From assembly GCA_026692845.1 (NCBI GenBank), contig JAPLNM010000046.1:1-44794 (forward strand): DNA of 44,794 nt, written 5' to 3'. The number at the start of each line of letters is the position of its first letter. Within the stretch, counting starts at the first letter, position 1. The DNA comes from Planctomycetota bacterium. Lineage in GTDB: Bacteria > Planctomycetota > Planctomycetia > Pirellulales > Pirellulaceae. The notes under the pieces were generated by a model. That model did no database searches. It was not told the origin of the DNA and worked only from the letters and a program-made list of their open reading frames with translations. Of the stretch, positions 9,786 through 15,968 are shown one piece after another. A program made the position numbers and the translations under genes.

Positions 9786-10196
9786 ATGATTCGCTACGAA
9801 AACGAACCGGATTTGCCCTCAGCGGAATTCATCGACTGCTTGATTCGATCGACCCTAGCCCAACGGCGTCCGGTCAACGATCCGAAGCGGATCGAAGGGA
9901 TGCTTCGCCATGCCGATGTGGTCCTTACAGCCAGAAACCCAACAGGCCTGCTCGTGGGTGTGGCGCGCGCAATCAGCGATTTTCACTACTGCACGTATCT
10001 GTCGGACCTAGCCGTCGATGCCCAGTTTCAAAGACAAGGGATCGGCAAAGAGCTCATCGCAAGAACGCACCGAGCAGCCGGTTCGCATACGACCCTGATC
10101 CTGCTCTCTGCCCCAAAAGCACAGACTTACTATCCCCATATCGGACTCATCCAACACCTCAGCGCCTGGACCATCCCACCGACGCCTAACGCCTAA
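9786..10196 (+). CDS. GNAT-family N-acetyltransferase
   Basis: 136 residues beginning [19 protein letters not shown]. The acetyl-CoA binding motif A is visible as [18 protein letters not shown] (about 78-95), followed by the alternating strand [18 protein letters not shown] that closes the GNAT fold. The length is that of a minimal single-domain GNAT. The [19 protein letters not shown] beginning resembles the YjdJ/PA-type small GNATs, but the acceptor substrate cannot be inferred. The gene diverges from ftsY (118-base gap) and converges on the BMC gene (18-base gap). No clear ribosome-binding site precedes the ATG. Confidence 0.88.
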   Translation: MIRYENEPDLPSAEFIDCLIRSTLAQRRPVNDPKRIEGMLRHADVVLTARNPTGLLVGVARAISDFHYCTYLSDLAVDAQFQRQGIGKELIARTHRAAGSHTTLILLSAPKAQTYYPHIGLIQHLSAWTIPPTPNA

Positions 10197-10214
10197 CGTC
10201 TCAAGCCTCAAGCC

Positions 10215-10880
10215 TTATTTCGGCAGCAGTCCAAGGGCGGCGGTCGAAGGCCGAGCGATGACGTGGCAAGCGATCAGCTTACCAAGGCCCTCGACTTTCG
10301 GCTTGGCCGCTTCGATCGCTGCGCTGACCGCAGCGACATCGCCGCGAATGACCACCGTGACGTATCCGCCACCGAGTTTTTCTTTACCGACCACATCGAC
10401 CGATGCAGCCTTGCACGCCGTGTCGATCGCTTCAAAGACGGCCGTGAAGCCTTGGGTTTCGATAAAGCCTAGAGCTTGACCATTCGAATTGGACATAATT
10501 TCAGATTCCGAAAGAGGTTGTTTGACGACGGCTTGCTCTATCAGAGCGTTAAATTCAGGGGGGCTGATGATCGCCCTGAGCGCGTCGCGATCAGGGCTGT
10601 GGATGAAATGACTCGAACGGTACTGCTGCATCGACTTGGCCGCCTGCGCGCCGGCCTCGATGGCCGACTGCACGTCGCTGGGCGATCCGAAGATCTTAAG
10701 AACCGCGCCTAGCATGTCGTTCCACTCGGCTTGGATCACCGAGATGTTGGCCGATTTGGCCATCGCATCGCAAGCGACCATGCCGGAAGTCCAGCCGTTG
10801 GTCTCAAGGATCCCGATCGAGGGGAAACCGTTTTCGTTTCCCGGTCCCCAAGCGGAGCGGTCGGTCAGCGAACTAGCCAT
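10215..10880 (-). CDS. Tandem BMC-domain microcompartment shell protein (BMC-T type)
   Basis: 221 residues holding two Pfam00936-type BMC domains. Domain 1 (about 18-100) starts PSIGILETNGWTSGMVACDA and has a divergent pore region (EWNDMLGAVLKIFGS). Domain 2 (about 134-212) is canonical: ALGFIETQGFTAVFEAIDTA, then KLGGGYVTVVIRGDVAAVSA, close to the pore loop and core strand of hexameric shell proteins. Two fused domains normally trimerise to a pseudohexameric tile (BMC-T). Known planctomycete compartments oxidise aldehydes from fucose/rhamnose, but no aldolase, aldehyde dehydrogenase, PduL or BMC-P pentamer gene lies within this window, so this shell gene is an orphan or satellite. Its neighbours are a GNAT protein (convergent) and a TIM-barrel isomerase (111 bases upstream, same strand). 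Confidence 0.93.
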   Translation of the reverse strand: MASSLTDRSAWGPGNENGFPSIGILETNGWTSGMVACDAMAKSANISVIQAEWNDMLGAVLKIFGSPSDVQSAIEAGAQAAKSMQQYRSSHFIHSPDRDALRAIISPPEFNALIEQAVVKQPLSESEIMSNSNGQALGFIETQGFTAVFEAIDTACKAASVDVVGKEKLGGGYVTVVIRGDVAAVSAAIEAAKPKVEGLGKLIACHVIARPSTAALGLLPK

Positions 10881-10991
10881 CTGTTTGGGTTTTCAGGGAA
10901 AATAGTTGCGAAGTTCGGTTCAAGCCTCAACACGGATCAGGCCCGTTGATGAAGAGTTTGCCCGTTGGGTTAAGGCTAGTTCCTGAAATCC

Positions 10992-11924
10992 TCATGTCAA
11001 AGCGTCAAGTGATTTTTTTATTTCTTGCACCCATCGCGGAACGGCTTCGATCGCTGGCTCCTCGGCTTCGTACTCCAAAGCCACCCAGCCGCTGTAGTTG
11101 GATTCCTTGAGAATTTTTAAAATCCGGCCTAAATCGGCCATCTCCCGTTTGCCTCCGGGAAACATTTCGACCTTGATTTGCGCGTTGATCGCATAAGGAG
11201 CGATCGCGGCAAGCTCGACGTAGGGATCGTCCGTCGAGCGAAAATTCCCCGAATCGAAATTCACCCCAAAACTCGGGGCTTGCACCCGGCGAACGATCTC
11301 CAATAGCCCGTCGGCTCGGGCCGTGACTCCGCCGTGATTCTCAAGTGCCAGAAAAACCCCTCGGGTATGGGCGTACTTGCAAACTTCCTCGAGAGCCCCG
11401 ATGCACCGATCGCGCGTCGCAGGCCAAGCCTCATCCTTGGGCTGGTTTCCGGCAAATACCCGTATGGCACCCGCACCGAGCAACGCATAGCGATCGATCC
11501 AAAGCTTGGTGTGCTCGATATCTCGGCTTCGCTTTGCATCGTCTCTCTGACAGAAATCGTTTGCAATTGCCCCTCCGGAAATGCTCACTCCGCGCCTTCG
11601 ACAGTGCTCTTTGAGCTCGACAATATAAGCATCGGTCAGATCGGCTGGAAAGTAATAGCTTGTCAGCTCAGCCCCGGGAATCGCATGGGCATGGCAGTAA
11701 TCGACAAATTTGAAAAGGTCCCATCCGTCCTTGTTGTCTTTGAGCCAATCGCGAAGCGAATAGGCCGCCAAGCTCAATTGCATGCGGCCAGGAGCGATCC
11801 TGGCGATGGGTTCAATTCCCAAGGCCCGAGTCGACAGGCCACAAGGTCGGTCCCAGGCGAGCATGGCAGTCCAAACCGCAAGCGATCCGAGAACCTTCCG
11901 GCGATTAGCGATGGTTGTCGTCAT
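10992..11924 (-). CDS. Tat-exported sugar phosphate isomerase/epimerase-like TIM barrel
   Basis: 310 residues. ATG at 11924 is preceded by AAGGA with a six-base spacer (11931-11935). The N-terminus has a Tat-like NRRKVLGSLAVWTAMLAW signal. The remainder is an AP-endonuclease-2/xylose-isomerase-like TIM barrel: QLSLAAYSLRDWL, VDYCHAHAIPGAEL, GGAIANDFC, RVFAGNQP, LALENHGGVTARADGLLEI, FGVNFDSGNF, AQIKVEMFP and a final SGWVALEYEAEEPA. The Glu of LALENHGG, the Asp of NFDSGN and the Glu of ALEYE match the usual divalent-metal ligands. Members act as sugar isomerases, epimerases or inositol-pathway enzymes; the substrate here is unknown. It sits 35 bases downstream of a DUF1501 gene, likely in the same transcript. 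Confidence 0.9.
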   Translation of the reverse strand: MTTTIANRRKVLGSLAVWTAMLAWDRPCGLSTRALGIEPIARIAPGRMQLSLAAYSLRDWLKDNKDGWDLFKFVDYCHAHAIPGAELTSYYFPADLTDAYIVELKEHCRRRGVSISGGAIANDFCQRDDAKRSRDIEHTKLWIDRYALLGAGAIRVFAGNQPKDEAWPATRDRCIGALEEVCKYAHTRGVFLALENHGGVTARADGLLEIVRRVQAPSFGVNFDSGNFRSTDDPYVELAAIAPYAINAQIKVEMFPGGKREMADLGRILKILKESNYSGWVALEYEAEEPAIEAVPRWVQEIKKSLDALT

Positions 11925-11959
11925 GGATTTTCCTTGGGATCAAAGGTCCCTTCGGGAGC

Positions 11960-13354
11960 TTAGGTTGCAACGATATCGGTAATGACTTTTCCGGTCGAAA
12001 TTCGATGCGGGCGGTTCTCGCGATCCAGCAGCATCGCGGAACTGTCGATCCCCATTTGATGCAGAATCGTCGCGGCGAAATCTTGAGGTGATACAGGATT
12101 CAAGCTAGGGTAAGCCGCATGGCGATCGCTTTGGCCATAGACGGCTCCCTTGGCAATCCCGCCACCGGCGAGGATCCCGCTATAGCAATAGGGCCAATGC
12201 TCTCGGCCTGCATTTTGTGCGGTGATCTGGGGTTTGCGTCCGAACTCACCGACCCAAGCGATGATCGTATCGTCGAGCATCCCACGGGCTTCGAGGTCTT
12301 CGATTAACGCAGATAAAGCCGCATCGGCCGGCGGGATCAAATCGTTTTTCAAACGGTTGAAGTTGTTTCCGTGGGTGTCCCAAAAATTTTGGCCATCGTT
12401 TTGCCAGTTGACCGAAACGAGCGAAACTCCATGTTCAATGAGCCGTCGGGCCATTAGGACGCATTGGCCATGGATGTTCCGACCGTAGCGATCCCGAGTC
12501 TGAGCCGACTCCTGATTCAAATCGAACGCTTGGCGGACCTTGGGACTCGATAGCATCTCGAAGGCTTGGAGTTGTTGTTGGTTCAAAGCTCCGGTTTCAG
12601 CGAGTTGTCTCATGGACCGATGCTGCGACTCGATCGTCTTGAGCAGTTGCGATCGCGATTCGAGCCGTTCGAGGGTGACATCTGCTGGGAGCGAAAGGGC
12701 CTGAGGTTTCCACTCGGGGTGATTCAAATCCCCCTTCAAGAGCAGACCGCTGTAGGATGGACCGAGCCAGCCACCGTGTTGACCGGGTGCTTCGCCACCG
12801 GGAGCCGCCGGATGCAGGGCCTTCCAAGGCATCGCGACAAAGGAGGGCAGTCCGTCGGCGTTGGGCCTAAGCTTCGTAAGCAGGCTTCCCAAGTGCGGCG
12901 AGTCCTTTTCGCTCGGAGGATCCGCGTCGCTTTTGAGCACAGGAGCCAAGTTCCCGGTGAGGGTCGCATGACCGCTAGAAAGATGCGCCGGGTCGTCGTG
13001 GGCAAGCGAACGCACAATGGTAAGTCGATCGGTCAACTTCGCAAGCTTTGTAAAATGCTCGCAGATTTGCATGCCCGGCACGGCGGTCGAAATCGGACGA
13101 AATTCACCGCGAATCTCTGCGGGTGCGTCAGGCTTCAAATCAAACGTATCGAGTTGGCTCGGCCCACCCCACATGAAGATAAAAATGCACCGCTTGGCCC
13201 GAATCGGAAGCGGGCTGGCCTGATCGCTTCGAACGGTCCGAAGCGTCGGGATCGAACCGAGCCCCAGGAGCGACAAAGCCCCAGCCTGGAGCACTTGCCT
13301 GCGGTTGCTCTGAAGAACTCGGTGGAAATCGGAACAGTACGGTGAAGGTCGCAT
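11960..13354 (-). CDS. DUF1501 domain protein
   Basis: 464 residues with a Tat-like N-terminus (NRRQVLQAGALSLLGLGS). Family motifs are all present: RCIFIFMWGGPSQLDTFDLKPDAP, PGMQICEHFTKLAKLTDRLTIVRSLAHDD, SSGHATLTG, SLVSVNWQNDG, and IIAWVGEFGRKPQITAQNAGREHWPYCYSGILAGGGI. It is full length, unlike the paralogue at the left edge, and comes from a different subgroup (the HD pair sits in LAHDDPAHLSSGH). It is exported, by inference from the signal. The downstream gene is a Tat-exported TIM-barrel isomerase, so the two may serve one extracytoplasmic sugar pathway; no substrate is known. Confidence 0.94.
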   Translation of the reverse strand: MRPSPYCSDFHRVLQSNRRQVLQAGALSLLGLGSIPTLRTVRSDQASPLPIRAKRCIFIFMWGGPSQLDTFDLKPDAPAEIRGEFRPISTAVPGMQICEHFTKLAKLTDRLTIVRSLAHDDPAHLSSGHATLTGNLAPVLKSDADPPSEKDSPHLGSLLTKLRPNADGLPSFVAMPWKALHPAAPGGEAPGQHGGWLGPSYSGLLLKGDLNHPEWKPQALSLPADVTLERLESRSQLLKTIESQHRSMRQLAETGALNQQQLQAFEMLSSPKVRQAFDLNQESAQTRDRYGRNIHGQCVLMARRLIEHGVSLVSVNWQNDGQNFWDTHGNNFNRLKNDLIPPADAALSALIEDLEARGMLDDTIIAWVGEFGRKPQITAQNAGREHWPYCYSGILAGGGIAKGAVYGQSDRHAAYPSLNPVSPQDFAATILHQMGIDSSAMLLDRENRPHRISTGKVITDIVAT

Positions 13355-13577
13355 CCGTGTTGGGGTCGCCTAAGGTGGGAGTCAAAACCGGAAAATGCAA
13401 GGCAGGGCAGGAGCGGCAGGCTCAGGGCCCAAACCCCGCCGAGGGCCTTTTGGACAAGCAGTGCCGCAGGTTGATTATAGCACAACAAAATCCACCAGAT
13501 CGGTCGAATCGTAGCCATCCGCTGCCAAGCGGTGGACAGCGGCGCGAGAAAACCCTCCACCGTCTGGCGACAGGTGG
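13355..13577. other. Intergenic region with dispersed double-hairpin repeat
   Basis: A 223-base gap between the ribBA stop and the start of the downstream DUF1501 gene, both on the minus strand. Its left part is the repeat copy A listed separately. The rest (13385-13510) contains no ORF with family resemblance; promoter elements for the DUF1501 gene are expected near 13360-13420 but I cannot identify them. Confidence 0.5.
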
Positions 13578-13584
13578 CTACGGC
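13511..13584 (+). repeat. Dispersed double-hairpin repeat, copy A
   Basis: The element is bounded by GTAGCCA (13511-13517) and its inverted copy TGGCTAC (13575-13581). Hairpin 1 is CCGCT-GCCA-AGCGG (13519-13532). Hairpin 2 is CCACCGTC-TGGC-GAC-A-GGTGG (13557-13577), an eight-pair stem with one bulged base. Both loops read GCCA on one strand. A second copy in the opposite orientation lies at 44234-44308; 29 bases (13556-13584) and 18 bases (13518-13535) are identical between the copies, with a variable spacer between them. The ribBA stop codon TAG (13578-13580) is supplied by the element. REP/MITE-like or a bidirectional terminator; no transposase is nearby. Confidence 0.85.
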
Positions 13585-14786
13585 AATTTGTGGCCCATCT
13601 TGTCTCGCTTGGTCGCTAAGTACTGCGCGTTGTGCTCGTTGGGCGGACAGATGATAGGGACTTGGTCGACCACCGTGATATCGAAACCCCGCAGATTAAA
13701 CGCCTCGGTTTTCTTCGGGTTGTTCGTCAGCAACCGAACCTTCTTCAGGCCTAGGTCTTTGAGAATCTGAAGTCCAACTCCGTAATCGCGCATATCGGAC
13801 TTGAATCCCAAGCGGTGGTTGGCTTCGACCGTATCGAGTCCCTCGTCTTGAAGCGCATAAGCTTTGATTTTCTGCGCCAGACCGATCCCGCGGCCCTCCT
13901 GCGGAAGATACACCAATACTCCCCGCTGCTCTTTGGAAATCGCTTCGAGCGCTAAATGCAATTGATCTCCGCAATCGCAACGCAGCGACGAGAGCAAATC
14001 TCCAGTAAAACAACTGCTGTGCATGCGCACTAACGGCGGTTTTTCCAAGTCCGCTTCCAAATCGCCAAAGGCCAATGCGATGGGCTCTTGACTCTCATAC
14101 TGAACTCCGTAAACCACCACGCGAAATTCGCCAAATCGGGTCGGAAGCTTGCACTGTGCCGATCGCGTAACGAGCTTTTCGTTGACGCGTCGATGCGCTA
14201 TCAACTGCTCGACGGTGATGATCTCCAGGCCATGCTGCGTTGCGATCTGCACGAGTTCATCCCGGGTGGCTCGATCCCCAGTCGAATTGAGGATTTCACA
14301 AAGGACCCCGGCCGGAGTCAGGCCAGCCATCCGCGCAAGATCCATCGACGCCTCGGTGTGTCCGGCACGACGCAACACCCCACCTTCCATCGCCAATAAA
14401 GGGAACACATGTCCAGGCTTGACGAAGTCCTTCGACTCGGTCGTCTCACAAGCCAACCGGCGAATCGTCTCGGATCTCTCCGCAGCGGTAATCCCTGTCT
14501 TACAACCAGCAAAATCTACGGGGGTCAAAAATGCAGTCGAAAGCGGCGAGGTATTCGTCTCGACCATCGGACGTAAATCCATACGCTGGGCGGCCGACGG
14601 CAGGATCGAACAGCATAACTGTCCATGGCCAGCGAGCATGAAATTGACCAACTCGGGCGAGATTCGGTCGGCTGCACAAACGAAATCCCCTTCGTTTTCC
14701 CGGTCCTCGTCATCGAGCACGATCACGACTTTGCCAGCCGCAATCGCTTCGACGGCCGCTTGGATAGTGCTAAATCGATCCGTCAT
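13578..14786 (-). CDS. ribBA: Bifunctional DHBP synthase / GTP cyclohydrolase II
   Basis: 402 residues; ATG at 14786 has a strong AGGAGA site seven bases upstream (14794-14799). The N-terminal half is 3,4-dihydroxy-2-butanone 4-phosphate synthase (RibB): VVIVLDDEDRENEGDFV with the acidic metal-binding cluster, DFAGCKTGITAAERSETI, and PGHVFPLLAMEGGVLRRAGHTEA. The C-terminal half is GTP cyclohydrolase II (RibA): MHSSCFTGDLLSSLRCDCGDQL with the three zinc cysteines, LPQEGRGIGLAQKIKAYALQ, and RLLTNNPKKTEA. The fused enzyme makes both precursors of riboflavin from ribulose 5-phosphate and GTP in the cytosol. I see no FMN riboswitch: only 39 bases separate it from the sigma-54 activator gene upstream. 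The last codon runs into the dispersed repeat. Confidence 0.97.
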   Translation of the reverse strand: MTDRFSTIQAAVEAIAAGKVVIVLDDEDRENEGDFVCAADRISPELVNFMLAGHGQLCCSILPSAAQRMDLRPMVETNTSPLSTAFLTPVDFAGCKTGITAAERSETIRRLACETTESKDFVKPGHVFPLLAMEGGVLRRAGHTEASMDLARMAGLTPAGVLCEILNSTGDRATRDELVQIATQHGLEIITVEQLIAHRRVNEKLVTRSAQCKLPTRFGEFRVVVYGVQYESQEPIALAFGDLEADLEKPPLVRMHSSCFTGDLLSSLRCDCGDQLHLALEAISKEQRGVLVYLPQEGRGIGLAQKIKAYALQDEGLDTVEANHRLGFKSDMRDYGVGLQILKDLGLKKVRLLTNNPKKTEAFNLRGFDITVVDQVPIICPPNEHNAQYLATKRDKMGHKLP

Positions 14787-14825
14787 ACTGGGCTCTCCTG
14801 GAAATTTCTTAACCGAATAGTGGAA

Positions 14826-15920
14826 TCAGGACTCGGAGGACTCATCCCCTTCGAGGTTGTAATCTTTCAACTTCTTATGGAGCGTGTTGCGGTTGATCCC
14901 GAGCTTCAATGCCGTCTTGGTCTGTATCTGACTACACGTTTGCAATACCTGAACGATCAACTCGCGCTCGACCTTGTCGACCACCCGCGAGTGCAAGTCA
15001 TTGCTGTCGTTGGGTGCCAACCGCAAACCCTCGGCAACAAGCAACTTGGCCAAACTCTCAAAGTCCGGAGGAATCGCTGCATTTGCGACGGAAAAATCAT
15101 GGGCCGGTTGGCTGCCGGTGATGACTCCCGGCAGAAGTTCGATCGTCAGCTCATCGGTGTCGGACATGACCACGGCCCGCTCGACGTAGTTTTGCAATTC
15201 CCGAACGTTGCCGGGCCAATGATAATCCTGCATCGCGGCCATCGCCTCGCGCTGAATATGTACAACATAACGCTCGTTTTGCTCGTTGTAATGCTTGAGA
15301 AAAAACGAGACGAGCAACGGTATATCCTCTCGGCGTTTCCTCAGTGGAGGAAGCTCGATCGGCACGACATTCAAACGCCAATACAAATCCTCTCGAAACC
15401 GCTCGGAGCGAATCTCCTCGGCCAAGTTCCGGTTGCTCGCGGCAATCAAGCGCGTATCGACGGTAACCGTTTCGGTGTCCCCTACTCTCTCGAATTGCTT
15501 CTGCTGCAAGACACGCAGCAGTTTGACCTGCAGGTGCATCGAGGTACTGTTGATCTCATCGAGAAATATCGTCCCGGTGTGGGCTGCTTCGAAGCGCCCC
15601 GCCCGGTTTCCAACCGCACCAGTAAAAGCACCCCGGACGTGCCCGAACAATTCGCTCTCAAGCAAACTCTCGCTAAGCGCCCCACAATTGACCTTCACAA
15701 AAGGTCCCGATACCCGATTGCTCAGTTGATGAATCGCATTGGCGATGACCTCCTTGCCCGTCCCGGTCTCGCCTAACAAAAGAACCGATGCGTTGGTCCT
15801 AGCGACCCGTTTGGTGATGTGCGCGACTTCCTGCATCGCCGGAGAGGACCCGATAACGCCGGGCAAATGCTCTCCTAACGATCTGGCTAGCCTGCCGTTC
15901 GTGCGAACGTCTCCTGACAT
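14826..15920 (-). CDS. Sigma-54-dependent transcriptional activator without receiver domain
   Basis: 364 residues. After only about 20 unstructured residues the AAA+ core starts at GVIGSSPAMQEV: Walker A LGETGTGKEV (about 49-58), the sigma-54 contact loop GAFTGA (97-102), Walker B TIFLDEI (117-123), sensor I AASNRNL and the arginine finger region FREDLYWRLNVVP. A linker and a Fis-type helix-turn-helix (about 322-356, TKTALKLGINRNTLHKKLKDY) close the protein. NtrC-type activators usually carry an N-terminal receiver, PAS or GAF domain; its absence here resembles PspF, whose activity is controlled by a partner protein in trans. The neighbouring gene upstream (48-base gap, same strand) encodes an exported protein with a degenerate receiver-like domain. 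Targets are unknown. Confidence 0.94.
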   Translation of the reverse strand: MSGDVRTNGRLARSLGEHLPGVIGSSPAMQEVAHITKRVARTNASVLLLGETGTGKEVIANAIHQLSNRVSGPFVKVNCGALSESLLESELFGHVRGAFTGAVGNRAGRFEAAHTGTIFLDEINSTSMHLQVKLLRVLQQKQFERVGDTETVTVDTRLIAASNRNLAEEIRSERFREDLYWRLNVVPIELPPLRKRREDIPLLVSFFLKHYNEQNERYVVHIQREAMAAMQDYHWPGNVRELQNYVERAVVMSDTDELTIELLPGVITGSQPAHDFSVANAAIPPDFESLAKLLVAEGLRLAPNDSNDLHSRVVDKVERELIVQVLQTCSQIQTKTALKLGINRNTLHKKLKDYNLEGDESSES

Positions 15921-15968
15921 CGACTCATCCGGTTTGAAGGATTCGAGCCGGTCGGACCGTGGAAACGT

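Noticed and set aside
10881-10991. A microcompartment operon with more shell genes
   Set aside because: No other BMC or encapsulated-enzyme gene is seen on either side.
12566-13345. Plus-strand frame of 259 codons opposite the second DUF1501 gene
   Set aside because: Lies wholly within a convincing minus-strand gene; basic, low-complexity translation.
14787-14825. FMN riboswitch upstream of ribBA
   Set aside because: Only 39 bases separate the genes, too short for the aptamer, and no conserved helices are seen.
14625-15776. Long plus-strand open frame (383 codons) opposite the sigma-54 activator and ribBA
   Set aside because: It is antisense to two well-supported genes and its translation resembles no protein; it is a by-product of the codon bias on the other strand.
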